A stretch of DNA of 64,000 nt from JAKVCB01 sp963578605 (GCA_963578605.1 CAUZEA010000002.1:62001-126000), one strand, 5' to 3'; shown: positions 27,189-37,020, counted from the first letter of the stretch. The notes: generated by a model not told the origin, from the letters alone. Program-made: numbers and translations.

Positions 27189-30100
27189 TCATGCTGCCCC
27201 CACATTACGCATACAACAATTCTTGAACTTCTTGCCGCTTCCACAAGGACAAGGCGCGTTGCGCGGAACGCGCCGCTGTCGGTTGCGGATCGGCTCGAGT
27301 TTTCGATCGGCTTCGGTACCGGCAATTGCAGACTGCTGCTGTCGTTCGATTTCGCTTGCTGGAGTCGCATCTTCGTGAATCGCTTCGGATCCGGTCCAGG
27401 TACTACCGACGAAATTCTCGTCGAGCTGTTCCATTTTGAAGATCAGGTCGGTGACCGAATTCCCCACTGAAATCCACATTGTGTCGAAAAGTCGCATACC
27501 TTCGCGTTTATATTCGACCTTTGGATCTACCTGAGCGTACCCTCGCAACCCAACACTGGAGCGGAGGTGATCCATCGCCAGCAAGTGCTCTTTCCAGTAG
27601 CTGTCGAGGATTTGCAGTAGCAGGGCCCGTTCCATGCGTCGCATTTCGGGGCGATAGCGATCCTCCACGAATTGTGAGATCCGCAACCAGGCCTGATCAT
27701 GATCGAGTTCGCCAAGTTCTTCCGCTTTGATTTGAACATCACAGGTTTGGAAAAGCCAGTCGGCCAGATTGTTAAGCTGGCCATTGCTACCGGTGACAGC
27801 TATCAGGGTTGAAGCGTGAGGCGATCCGTCAAAGAGTTCATCGAGCTTGCGGCGTGCCTCGACAGCAACTTCGTTTGCCCTGGCGTTCGTCTGCCGACCG
27901 TGTTCGACCAGCAACTTACGGATTTCATCACGTTGCTTGTTTTTGAAATCGTCAACACTCAGTTCAACGCCAAAGCGTTTTTTAGCCCACTTAACAAGCT
28001 CTTCTCGCCGGAACCCCTGTGCTTGTGTCCCAGCAGCACGATGCGAGAACTGTAGCAGGGCAACAAGCACAGGATATTCAGACTCGCGGTGGTCATAGGA
28101 TGCAATGGCCTGCCGATGCGCAAAATCAATAAACTGCTCAGGCTCCAGGTCGGCGATATCCGCCAGCGAGATTTCAATGCCAAATTTCTCGTTGAGCCAC
28201 ATGCAAGCGGTGTGCCGGTTGAAATCTGGAGTCAGGAAACGTTGACATTCTGAGAGATCGATCTTGCCGATTGCTTCGCGCACCTTTTCAATCAACATTT
28301 CCGCCACACCGTCACGCCCAACCCGCTTCAAATCGCGATCACGAAGATTGGTCCCCCAACGACTGTTACACCACTTCGCGAGGGCATCCCAATTCCATTC
28401 ACTCTGTTCTTCCTCGCTGGGCAAATTCTCTTCGATGGCATCCAGCACTTGCGACTCGGCCATCCGGTAAGCTTCATCGTGGGCAATTCGCTCGGCTTCT
28501 GAAAAGGGGCAATTACGGTAGTCGCGAGCTGCCAGTTGTGTGTTCAGCAAGCGGCCTGCCGATGCGGCAAAAACCTCCTGCCCGTAATTGGGGCCGAGAT
28601 AGTTGGTAAGGTGTTCTGTTATCTGCCCACCGATCATTTCAGTAATGAGGTCACGGCAGTTGATGCCGTCGAGGATACGTTGACGGTAGGAGTAGACGCG
28701 CTTCCGCTGTTCGTCCATCACTTCGTCGTATTCGAGCAGATTCTTGCGCACCTCAAAGTTGCGTTCTTCGACTTTCTTCTGGGCCCCTTCGATACGACGA
28801 CTGACCATTTTGCTTTCGATGGCCTCGCCTTCCTGCATGCCAAGCCGTGTGAGCATATTCTTGACCCATTCGCCGGCAAAGATCCTCATCAGGTCATCTT
28901 CCAGCGAGAGATAGAAGCGGCTACTCCCAGGATCCCCTTGCCGCCCACAACGGCCACGGAGTTGAAGATCAATCCGTCGCGCCTCGTGCCGTTCGGTGCC
29001 GATGATGTGCAGGCCCCCCAGCTGCTTGACCTCCTCGCCCTGTGTTTTCATCTCTTCGCGGTACTCAATCTCAGCAACAAGTTCTTCCCACTCTTGCCTG
29101 GGAACATCCAGCCGTGTCTCGTACTTATCCTGGAGTTGGGCCCAGGCCATCGTTTCGGGATTACCGCCAAGTACAATATCGGTTCCACGCCCCGCCATAT
29201 TTGTGGCAATGGTCACTGCGGACTTGCGGCCTGCCTGGGCAACAATCTCGGCTTCCCGTTTATGATGTTTGGCATTCAGTACTTCGTGCGGAATGCCTCG
29301 TTTGTTGAGCAGATCTGAAATCCGTTCACTTTTTTCGATAGAAACCGTGCCAACCAGAACAGGACGCCCGGGGTTTTGAATATGGGCCATTTTGTTGCGC
29401 GGGACTACCTCGGTCTGCTTGCCTTCGGGTAGTTGGATCTCGATCGACTCGGTGTCTTCGCTACAAATCTTCCCCACGATCAAGGTGCCATTGCTTAACT
29501 CGACGGAGGTCCACTTGTTGAGTCTCTCAATCTCGTCGGCGATCGCCACGTATTTTTCAGGCTCTGACCGGTAGATCACATCCGCGAATTCAAGTCGTCG
29601 CATCGGTCGGTTGGTGGGAATGCCAATTACATCGAGTGCGTAGATCTTCCAAAATTCACCCGCTTCAGTCATTGCCGTTCCGGTCATCCCTGCAATCTTG
29701 GTATAGAGCTTGAAGAAGTTCTGCAGGGTAATGGTTGCCAGGGTTTGATTCTCTTCTTTGATCGGCACCCCTTCTTTGGCCTCCACCGCCTGGTGCAGTC
29801 CATCGCTCCAATGCCTGCCTGGCATGAGCCGCCCGGTAAACTCGTCAACGATGACGACTTCGCTCCCCTGAACAACATAATTGACGTCCTGCTTGTAGAG
29901 AAAATGTCCCTTCAGGGCGTTATCGATGAGGTGGGGCCATTGCATATTGCCAGCCGTGTAGAAGCTCTCGACACCAGCTAACTTTTCCGCTTCGCGGACT
30001 CCCTCGTCGGTAAGATTTGCCGAATGCTCCTTCTCCTTAACCTCGAAATGAAGGTCTCGCTTGAGCTGCCGGGCAACCTTGTCAGCCCGCTGGTATTTGG

Positions 30101-30887
30101 TGATGTCGTCCTCGGCCGGTCCCGAAATGATGAGTGGCGTGCGGGCTTCATCAATGAGGATATTGTCGACTTCGTCGACAATCGCATAATTCAGCCGACC
30201 TTGGGATTGTTGTTCCCGACTCGGATAACGATCGTCTCCCTCGGCCGCAATCCGCATGTTGTCGCGGAGGTAATCGAAACCAAACTCGTTGTTCGTGCCG
30301 TAAGTAATATCACACGCATAGACACGCTGCCGCTCCCCCGACTCCATGCCGCTTTGAATCGTACCAACGGTAATCCCCAAGCTGTGAAAAAGTGGCCCCA
30401 TCCATTCCATGTCGCGGCGTGCCAGGTAATCATTAACGGTAATGATGTGGACACCCTTGCCCGACAAAGCGTTAAGGTAGGCAGACAGGGTAGCTACCAG
30501 GGTCTTACCTTCGCCGGTCACCATCTCTGCGATGCTACCTTTGTGGAGAATTATCCCGCCCATCAGTTGCACATCATAATGGCGCATACCCAGGACGCGG
30601 CATCCTGCTTCGCGGCACACGGCAAACGCCTCGACCAACAGATCATCGAGTGTTTCACCAGTAGCCAAACGACGACGAAAGTCCACCGTCTGACTACGCA
30701 GTTCCTCATCATTCATAGCCTGATATTTCGGTTCGAGCGCATTGATCGCTTCGACCTTAGGCTGCAATCGCTTGAGATACCGCACATTGGCCGATCCAAA
30801 AAGCGACGTGATAGACCGCTCGAGTCGGCCCAAAAGGCTGTTGCCAATGGCCGACAAAAACTCCCAAATGCGTTCGAGGATTTCCAT
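27189..30887 (-). CDS. secA: Preprotein translocase ATPase SecA, expanded form
   Basis: Motor of the general secretion pathway, feeding unfolded preproteins to SecYEG. The protein has 1232 residues against about 900 in E. coli. Walker A is GEGKT (125-129), and the DEAD-type IDEARTPLIISG block follows near 245. The C-terminal zinc tail (CPCGSGKKFKNCC) is intact. Two expansions stand out: an inserted segment of about 50 residues (about 453-505) between the second nucleotide-binding domain helix and the RPVLVGT strand, and a helical region (about 837-1070) with four copies of an L-x2-W-x4-FG-x-x-L-like motif, of which E. coli SecA has one. A promoter candidate lies at 31011-31039. Confidence 0.95.
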   Translation of the reverse strand: MEILERIWEFLSAIGNSLLGRLERSITSLFGSANVRYLKRLQPKVEAINALEPKYQAMNDEELRSQTVDFRRRLATGETLDDLLVEAFAVCREAGCRVLGMRHYDVQLMGGIILHKGSIAEMVTGEGKTLVATLSAYLNALSGKGVHIITVNDYLARRDMEWMGPLFHSLGITVGTIQSGMESGERQRVYACDITYGTNNEFGFDYLRDNMRIAAEGDDRYPSREQQSQGRLNYAIVDEVDNILIDEARTPLIISGPAEDDITKYQRADKVARQLKRDLHFEVKEKEHSANLTDEGVREAEKLAGVESFYTAGNMQWPHLIDNALKGHFLYKQDVNYVVQGSEVVIVDEFTGRLMPGRHWSDGLHQAVEAKEGVPIKEENQTLATITLQNFFKLYTKIAGMTGTAMTEAGEFWKIYALDVIGIPTNRPMRRLEFADVIYRSEPEKYVAIADEIERLNKWTSVELSNGTLIVGKICSEDTESIEIQLPEGKQTEVVPRNKMAHIQNPGRPVLVGTVSIEKSERISDLLNKRGIPHEVLNAKHHKREAEIVAQAGRKSAVTIATNMAGRGTDIVLGGNPETMAWAQLQDKYETRLDVPRQEWEELVAEIEYREEMKTQGEEVKQLGGLHIIGTERHEARRIDLQLRGRCGRQGDPGSSRFYLSLEDDLMRIFAGEWVKNMLTRLGMQEGEAIESKMVSRRIEGAQKKVEERNFEVRKNLLEYDEVMDEQRKRVYSYRQRILDGINCRDLITEMIGGQITEHLTNYLGPNYGQEVFAASAGRLLNTQLAARDYRNCPFSEAERIAHDEAYRMAESQVLDAIEENLPSEEEQSEWNWDALAKWCNSRWGTNLRDRDLKRVGRDGVAEMLIEKVREAIGKIDLSECQRFLTPDFNRHTACMWLNEKFGIEISLADIADLEPEQFIDFAHRQAIASYDHRESEYPVLVALLQFSHRAAGTQAQGFRREELVKWAKKRFGVELSVDDFKNKQRDEIRKLLVEHGRQTNARANEVAVEARRKLDELFDGSPHASTLIAVTGSNGQLNNLADWLFQTCDVQIKAEELGELDHDQAWLRISQFVEDRYRPEMRRMERALLLQILDSYWKEHLLAMDHLRSSVGLRGYAQVDPKVEYKREGMRLFDTMWISVGNSVTDLIFKMEQLDENFVGSTWTGSEAIHEDATPASEIERQQQSAIAGTEADRKLEPIRNRQRRVPRNAPCPCGSGKKFKNCCMRNVGAA

Positions 30888-31290
30888 GGTGGCTTCGAAT
30901 TCGGGTTGCGGCGATCGGGACCCGCTATCTCATCATGGCGACAACGAGACCCAGCAGGCAGAGAACAGTTAGAAAATGCCACGTATGTGCACAATTTGCA
31001 CAGGCAAAAAATTTTATTGCGATTGGCATAATGGGTCAAGTCAAGCGAAACGCTGCCATAAGCGGGAGCAGGCCCCAGGTTGCCCACCACACCTGTGGTT
31101 TCTACCTCCCCGGCAAAACCATTGAAATTGCATTATACCGGGTCTTATTGGCAGAATTCCAAGATCAATCGGAGCCGTGCTCCACCACAACCGCAAAGAC
31201 TTGCTGAAGCAAGCATAAATCGTGTGCCGTGTTACCATGTAGCTAGGCTCCCTGGCCTTGTATCCCAACCATCTTTCCGCCCCTTCCGTC
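30888..31290. other. Divergent intergenic region between secA and the MBL-fold gene
   Basis: About 400 bp, no gene seen. It holds the secA promoter candidate at 31011-31039. A TTGAAA at 31122 with a weak -10 could serve the plus-strand gene. Confidence 0.5.
31011..31039 (-). promoter_or_regulatory. Candidate secA promoter
   Basis: On the minus strand TTGACC (-35, at 31034-31039) and TAAAAT (-10, at 31011-31016) are separated by 17 bp, each five of six matches to the housekeeping consensus. Transcription would begin near 31004, giving a leader of about 115 nt before the secA start. Confidence 0.6.
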
Positions 31291-32097
31291 ATGCCTGGCA
31301 AACCCTACACCACAGACATCCGCGGCCGAATGATCCTGTTGGGCACGGGAACGAGCGTTGGAGTGCCTGCGATTGGTTGTGGCTGTGAAGTTTGCACCAG
31401 CGAGAATCCACGGAACCACCGTACGCGTTGTAGCGCCCTGGTCGGCCTTCCGGACGGAAATCTACTGATCGACACACCACCCGATCTGCGGCAGCAGCTG
31501 CTCAGAGAACGAGTGGGGATTGTTCACGCGGTGGTCTACACACACGAACACGCCGATCATCTGTTCGGCCTGGATGATCTTCGACTGATGCAATTCTATT
31601 TAGGGGGGCCAGTCCCGCTCTACTGCGAACCCCAGGTCGAAGCACGAATTTGGAAGTCTTTTGACTATGCGTTTGCCGCCCCCAAGGACCTGCATAGGGG
31701 AGGTGTACCCCAGCTACAATTTCGGCAGATCTCAACCGAACCGTTCGAACTGTTGGGCGGGCGCGTAATACCGATTCGCCTGAAGCATGGCAAATATTTC
31801 GATGTACTTGGATTTCGGATTGGGAATGTCGCCTATTGCACAGACGTCAACGCAATTCCGCCCGAAAGCATCCGCCAACTTCAGGGGCTTGATGTGCTCG
31901 TACTCGACGCCCTGAGACTTGAGGGGCATTCGACCCACTTCTCTTTAGACGAAGCCGTGGAGGTTGCAAAGCAATTGGGAACGAAGCAAACGTTCTTTAC
32001 CCATATTTCACACGACTTGGAACACGACGCCACGACTTCCGGTTTGCCAGAAAACATGGCTTTAGCATACGACGGGCTCAGCATTCCACTGACTTGA
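31291..32097 (+). CDS. Metallo-beta-lactamase-fold phosphodiesterase (PhnP-like)
   Basis: A 268-residue binuclear-zinc hydrolase. The core motif HEHADHLFGLDDLR near residue 81 supplies H-x-H-x-D-H, and later histidines and an aspartate (YCTDVN; HFSLDEA; FTHISHD) complete the metal site. The N-terminus TGTSVGVPAIGCGCEVC with three cysteines is typical of PhnP-type cyclic phosphodiesterases. The frame is open from a TTG at 31258, and the ATG at 31291 is preferred. No phn genes are near, so the natural substrate is uncertain. Confidence 0.85.
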   Translation: MPGKPYTTDIRGRMILLGTGTSVGVPAIGCGCEVCTSENPRNHRTRCSALVGLPDGNLLIDTPPDLRQQLLRERVGIVHAVVYTHEHADHLFGLDDLRLMQFYLGGPVPLYCEPQVEARIWKSFDYAFAAPKDLHRGGVPQLQFRQISTEPFELLGGRVIPIRLKHGKYFDVLGFRIGNVAYCTDVNAIPPESIRQLQGLDVLVLDALRLEGHSTHFSLDEAVEVAKQLGTKQTFFTHISHDLEHDATTSGLPENMALAYDGLSIPLT

Positions 32098-32151
32098 GCC
32101 GTCGAGCATCTGGACGGCAAGATCAGGGACTTGACCATTGCAGGTTTGCGC

Positions 32152-34266
32152 CTACGGCACACTTTCGACCTGGCTGGTCTCACCGTGGGCAACGACTATT
32201 TTTTCACCGCGGAGAACGCGGAGGTAATCGGTGGTCACGTCGAGTGCCTCGGTGCTGTACTCATCGATTTCAAATACGGGACGTGTGTTATCGCTGAGTT
32301 TTTCAAACGTTTCTTTTTCTTCCTTCTCCGCATCAAGTTCCTCACGTTCGGCCTGGTACTTTTTGCGATTCAACGTAACCTTTTCACGATTCTTTTGTTC
32401 TTCGTATTTTGCAATTCGATGATTTTCTTTCGCGAAATAATCGGAGGCATTGACCCGCGCAGCAGACTGTTTCTGCAAGTCGGCAATGATCTGAGGGCTG
32501 ACCATGTGGAATTGATCGTGGGTAAGGGATTTCACCTGATCAAATTCCATGGCGTAATCCAGATCGGATTCACCAATCTCCAGGTGGGTAAACAGCGAAG
32601 GAAATTCGATATCGGCAACGACACCACGGTTTTGAGTGCTGTCGCCACTGGGGCGATAGAACTGCTGGATTGTCATTTTCAGCGCACCCCACTTCTTCCG
32701 ATTTGCAAACTGAAAAAGCATGTTGCCAACATCAAATAGTTGCTGGACCGTTCCTTTCCCATGGGTGGCATGGTCACCTACCACGATTCCCCGCCCATAG
32801 TCCTGAACGGCTCCCGCAAAGATCTCACTTGCGCTGGCGCTAAACTTGTTCGTCAAAACCACGAGTGGACCCTCCCAGACCATGCCCGCTTCGGGATCGT
32901 CATAGGGCTGAGTGCGGCCATCGAGGCCCTTCACCTGCACCACAGGGCCGCGATCAATGAACAAACCGGTCATGCTGACTGCTTCGGTAAGCGATCCACC
33001 ACCATTGAAGCGGAGATCCATCAAAACCACATCTACGTCTCCACGATTGAACTCTTCGAGCAGTCGCCGCACATCACGCGTCGTACTTTTGTAGTCTGGC
33101 AAACCCAGTCGAGCCCCCTTCATATCCATATAAAAACTTGGCAAGTGGATCACCCCGATGTGAAATGGCGTGCCATCTGGTTTCTGGCTGTAGTCAATGA
33201 CCTCGCTGCGGGCCTCCTGGTTTTTGAGTTCGATTTCATCGCGCTCGATGTCATAAACAACCCGTTCCTTCGGATTGTCGACCGGATTGACCTCCAGGCG
33301 GACAATCGTGCCACGCTTGCCACGAATCTTCTTGACGACGTCGTTCAATTTTATATCGACAATATCTTCGATCTCGCCATCGGTTCCCTGACCCACACCA
33401 ATGATGCGATCCCCTTTCCGAAGGCGGCTATCTTCATCCGCAGCTCCCCCGGAAATGATTTCGTGCACTTCGGTGTAACCATCCTCAGACCGCAACGAAG
33501 CACCAATCCCTTCCAACTTTAATCCCATGAGAATCTCAAAATTCTCGAGGGTACTGGGCGACATGTAGCTGCTGTGCGGATCGAAACCTGATGTCATCGC
33601 TGTGAGATAAAGTTCCAACAACTCGTCGTTATCGGTCTGTTCCCAGCGTTTGCGCAGGCTTGTATAGCGCTTGCGGAGTTTTTCAACCGCTTCTTCCAAC
33701 GAGACGTCTTCGGTCGTTTCCCGCAAGAGATCGAACTTTACGCGTTTGCGCCAGCGGTCTGCTGCCTCTTCGGGAGTACGCGGGTAGGTAGAGGCATCGT
33801 ATTCGATAACCATTTCCTCGTCCGCAGTAAAATCATGCTCCTGGTCCAACATCGCCTGGGCGGTTTGAATGCGTTCTTCAATGCGGGTCAGAAAACGGCT
33901 AAACACGGTATGGGCAAATTGAATGTCACCCCGTTTGAAAAGATCGTCGAGACGATCCTGACTGGTCAGAAATTGATCGACATCGCTCCGGTAGAAAAAC
34001 AGCTTTTTGGGGTCGAGCCTTCTGAGAAACTTCTTCATGCACCGTCGCGCCATCTCATCGTCCAACGATCGCCGCGAGAGGTGCTGCGCTTGCATCAATT
34101 TTGACACCGTCAAGGCGATCCGCCGATCGGTATTACTCGGACCAGTAGGACGGGCCTCCAGCATGGCCATCGGCACCAACAGGCCAACTGCGCACAGTCC
34201 CAGAATTTGGGCTCGAATGGTTCGACGGCGAAGTTCTGTGCGTAAGGCGGAGAACAAGTACATCAT
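32152..34266 (-). CDS. Carboxy-terminal processing protease (S41 family, Prc/Tsp-like)
   Basis: A 704-residue periplasmic protease. A membrane anchor/signal lies at about 18-38, followed by a helical N-terminal domain typical of Prc. A PDZ domain spans about 230-320. The catalytic dyad is serine in KFSASASEIFAG and lysine in THGKGTVQQL. The C-terminal about 120 residues are a helical, highly charged tail with an ESxxExE-like repeat. Such enzymes trim lipoproteins or regulate murein hydrolases. The ATG at 34266 follows AGGA at a proper distance, and is preferred to the upstream frame start at 34317. The gene ends 54 bp from the MBL-fold gene stop, with which it converges. Confidence 0.9.
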   Translation of the reverse strand: MMYLFSALRTELRRRTIRAQILGLCAVGLLVPMAMLEARPTGPSNTDRRIALTVSKLMQAQHLSRRSLDDEMARRCMKKFLRRLDPKKLFFYRSDVDQFLTSQDRLDDLFKRGDIQFAHTVFSRFLTRIEERIQTAQAMLDQEHDFTADEEMVIEYDASTYPRTPEEAADRWRKRVKFDLLRETTEDVSLEEAVEKLRKRYTSLRKRWEQTDNDELLELYLTAMTSGFDPHSSYMSPSTLENFEILMGLKLEGIGASLRSEDGYTEVHEIISGGAADEDSRLRKGDRIIGVGQGTDGEIEDIVDIKLNDVVKKIRGKRGTIVRLEVNPVDNPKERVVYDIERDEIELKNQEARSEVIDYSQKPDGTPFHIGVIHLPSFYMDMKGARLGLPDYKSTTRDVRRLLEEFNRGDVDVVLMDLRFNGGGSLTEAVSMTGLFIDRGPVVQVKGLDGRTQPYDDPEAGMVWEGPLVVLTNKFSASASEIFAGAVQDYGRGIVVGDHATHGKGTVQQLFDVGNMLFQFANRKKWGALKMTIQQFYRPSGDSTQNRGVVADIEFPSLFTHLEIGESDLDYAMEFDQVKSLTHDQFHMVSPQIIADLQKQSAARVNASDYFAKENHRIAKYEEQKNREKVTLNRKKYQAEREELDAEKEEKETFEKLSDNTRPVFEIDEYSTEALDVTTDYLRVLRGEKIVVAHGETSQVESVP

Positions 34267-34711
34267 GACGAATTTTCCTGGGGGAGGGGGTGGGCCGATT
34301 GCTCGGCTGGCTTGCACCTGGGTGCCTCAAATTCACCGCTGCCGTCACCGGTCCATCGCTGCCGTCACCGGCCCTAAAACGCTGCCGTCACCGGCCCTAA
34401 GTCAATTGTATTCCGTGACTTGCTGAAAGGTACCGCGCCATTTCATAACGGGCAAGATTGGCAAACCTTAGCGATTTCTGCTCAATTGGTCTATCCTGGT
34501 CCCCAACTATCGATCTCCAGGTCGGCAACTTCACGTCCCGGAGGCTAGTTGAGGTACGGGCCCGCCCACGGATGGGTTCGCCCGTCCGAAAGCCACCCGG
34601 GCATCTCGGCAACAAGCCAAGCGATTTTTAGCCCCAATGCGGCAGTCCGGAGCATGCTCGCACAGGTTTTCAGGACCGGCTGCGGGAGTCTCCCGGCAGC
34701 CAGACTGCCTG
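34267..34711. other. Intergenic region with direct repeats, upstream of the S41 gene
   Basis: About 445 bp; the three spaced direct repeats at 34337-34394 are the only clear structure. No gene seen on either strand. Confidence 0.5.
34337..34394. repeat. Three spaced copies of a 15-bp direct repeat
   Basis: The 15-mer cgctgccgtcaccgg occurs at 34337, 34357 and 34380 (spacings of 20 and 23 bp). The last two are followed by ccctaa. It lies about 70 bp upstream of the S41 protease start. Confidence 0.9.
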
Positions 34712-36151
34712 TCAGTGAGGCTCGTGTGCGGTCCCGGTGACCGTATCGGAAACTGGGGAAACTTCATCAAGCAGTACGTCAACCAGGTGCTGGTCGTGCT
34801 TCGGATGGACGGTCCTGAGGTCCAGCAGCAATGCTCCCTCGGTCTGGCGACCTACTACGGGGGGATTGGCCGACGTGAGACGGGCAAGCACCACAGCCAG
34901 ATCGTGGTTTCGAGGGCCAATCAAGACACCCCAGGAAGCAAACTCGCTCCGCCCATTCAAATCACTTGGGGGAATCTCGACCGGATCCGCCGAATCGACG
35001 ACCGGGCTGGCGGCTAGTTGCACAGCCAATCTTTCGGATCGATAACGCAGATTCTCCAGCGGGGTATTCACCAATTGGTGAATTGGAAGGTCAGACATAA
35101 CGCGATCCGTGAGATTTTTGGTCCTTCGTAGGGTCTCCCCAAGTGCTGCGAGGCGCAGGGGATCAATCCGCCAGGCCGCATGGAGCGGGTGGTTGGTGAT
35201 GCATTCGACCCATTCGCGCCGCCCGAGAATGATGCCGCACGAAGGCCCCCCCACCAGTCCGTCGCCGCGTACCAGAGCGAGGTCAGCCCCGCTTGTCAAA
35301 CTCGCTTTGGCCGATGCACGATCGTCAAGGCCCACATGGTCCGCCAAAGCAGCTGGAGAATCTCCCGACAACGGGGTGCCATCCAAGGCCTCGACGAAAA
35401 TGACTTCGTGGTCCCGGCACAGCATGACAAGCTGTTCCCGGCAAGCCGATTCGACTTGGCCAACCACCTGATAGGCGTCTGACCGGGCATGGAACAAAAC
35501 AGCGGTGGCGGCTGAAACGGCCTGTTGATAGTCGCCGTCACCCACGGCGTTCGCAGCGCCAACCTCTCTAAGAATCGCGCCGCTTGAGGCAACCAGGTCT
35601 GCTAGTTTAACGCCACCGGATTGGTCAACCTGCCCACGGGCGACGAGGACCTCGCGGCCAGAGGCCAAAGAAGACAAACAGAGCCAGAGAGCCCCCTCGT
35701 AGCTGTGCAGGACGGTGGCCGCTTCGGCAGTTGTACTTCGACACAACAGTTTGCTGACCGAGGCGTATTCATCCGCGATGCCACTTCCCCGGTAGGTATA
35801 GCCACCGGCAGCCTCGAGGATGGCTTGCTGAGCTTTGTCGGACAGAGGAATTGACGACCAATCGTGACCAAACAAATCACCCGTGGCATTGATGACCGAC
35901 CGACAACCGACTCGGCTGTTGAGGCCAATGACGTAGCGGGCTGCCCGCTCTGCCAGTTCGCCAGGTGTAGGGAATGACGATTCACCAAGCCGCTGCTGTA
36001 GTTCTTCTCCCAGCTTGAGCAAATAGGAATGCACACCTTGCGCAACAGTTGTTTGATTGAGCTGCCTGACCAGCATCTTCACCTGGGGTTTTTCGAGCAA
36101 TTCGCTCACAGACGGCAGACGCGGCAGCAGATCGGGGGAGGAACCGGACAT
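34712..36151 (-). CDS. SelA-like fold-type I PLP-family protein lacking the PLP lysine
   Basis: A 479-residue protein that aligns along its length with bacterial L-seryl-tRNA(Sec) selenium transferase: opening LPSVSELLEKP, a central RGQVDQSGG block, YQQAVSAATAVLF, then the cofactor segment. Where SelA reads SGDKLLGGPQAG with the PLP-binding lysine, this protein reads RGDGLVGGPSCG, so lysine is replaced by glycine at about residue 298 (K295 in E. coli). An arginine-containing HTNLGR segment is also lost (FGHDWSS). It is therefore unlikely to make selenocysteine. No selB, selC or selD is nearby. AAGGAG ahead of the ATG at 36151 sets the start. Confidence 0.75.
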   Translation of the reverse strand: MSGSSPDLLPRLPSVSELLEKPQVKMLVRQLNQTTVAQGVHSYLLKLGEELQQRLGESSFPTPGELAERAARYVIGLNSRVGCRSVINATGDLFGHDWSSIPLSDKAQQAILEAAGGYTYRGSGIADEYASVSKLLCRSTTAEAATVLHSYEGALWLCLSSLASGREVLVARGQVDQSGGVKLADLVASSGAILREVGAANAVGDGDYQQAVSAATAVLFHARSDAYQVVGQVESACREQLVMLCRDHEVIFVEALDGTPLSGDSPAALADHVGLDDRASAKASLTSGADLALVRGDGLVGGPSCGIILGRREWVECITNHPLHAAWRIDPLRLAALGETLRRTKNLTDRVMSDLPIHQLVNTPLENLRYRSERLAVQLAASPVVDSADPVEIPPSDLNGRSEFASWGVLIGPRNHDLAVVLARLTSANPPVVGRQTEGALLLDLRTVHPKHDQHLVDVLLDEVSPVSDTVTGTAHEPH

Positions 36152-36277
36152 CGTAAGCGCTCCTTGGTGGGAGGGAAAAACTCTCCTGGCGCGCATTCTT
36201 GCAGATGGGCAGTCGATGTCCAGCCCCCTGCGTCGACGACGGTAGGTTTCCTGGCGAGGCAGCCGTCGGCAAGAAGC

Positions 36278-36847
36278 TTACGGCTCGATCCGGTCTTGGG
36301 ACATCCACTCGTTAATGGTGAGTGGCCCCTCGGGTTCGATTTGATCCGACTGGAACATGCGGGTAAACCAACTCCCCCGTTTTTTCGGACGGGACTTGGT
36401 TGACACTTGGTTTCCGCTTTTGAACAGGTTCAAGCTCCTGTTCCAGGCCTGGCGGGTTTGATTGCCGACCCGCTGTCGCGTGTTGGCCAGCCTCTCAAAC
36501 GTGTTGGCCAGCCTCTCAAACAAGGTAGCGCGATTCTGCCCCAAGAAACGGGGTCGATCGGGATCGCGCAAGTTGGGGAAGATTTCGTTGCGTGTCCATT
36601 CAACTTTCGGCCATACAATCCATCCCAGTGTCCCCCGCAAGAAGCCGCGCCTCTGATGGTTCTGCTGCACGTCAAATACGTTCTCGGTCAACTTGAAACT
36701 GGTGACCTTGTCATCTGGATGGGCCACTTCTTCCTGGTTTTCGGGCGAAGGACGCAATGTTTGTTCTGCGGCCATTGCAGTCCCCGAGACCATTAGCAGC
36801 AAAATAATCGCCAGAATGCCTGACATCAGTGATAAAATTCTGCGCAT
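36278..36847 (-). CDS. Secreted hypothetical protein with a seven-residue internal duplication
   Basis: A 189-residue basic exported protein (signal peptide about 1-27, ending GTAMAAEQ). It has no recognised domain. Near residue 107 the segment FERLANT occurs twice in a row, encoded by an exact 21-bp DNA duplication. The C-terminal half is basic (SRPKKRGS). A GGAGG 8 bp before the ATG at 36847 supports the start. It is divergent from proC and upstream, on the same strand, of the SelA-like gene. Confidence 0.6.
   Translation of the reverse strand: MRRILSLMSGILAIILLLMVSGTAMAAEQTLRPSPENQEEVAHPDDKVTSFKLTENVFDVQQNHQRRGFLRGTLGWIVWPKVEWTRNEIFPNLRDPDRPRFLGQNRATLFERLANTFERLANTRQRVGNQTRQAWNRSLNLFKSGNQVSTKSRPKKRGSWFTRMFQSDQIEPEGPLTINEWMSQDRIEP
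36480..36521. repeat. 21-bp in-gene tandem duplication
   Basis: The sequence gtgttggccagcctctcaaac is exactly repeated in phase, giving two copies of the peptide FERLANT in the gene above. Confidence 0.85.
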
Positions 36848-37020
36848 CACGTAAGCCTCCGTTGGAAATCGGTGTGGGTTCGTTACGCGTCCCGGCGACG
36901 GCAACCCACAACAGGGTGGCGGAGCTTCGCAAAATTCCCGCCACGCGCCCAGGCGAGTTCCGCCGCCAGGTCATTCTGAGCTAGCATCGTTGTCTCCTTT
37001 CGGTAATTGTCATACCATGC

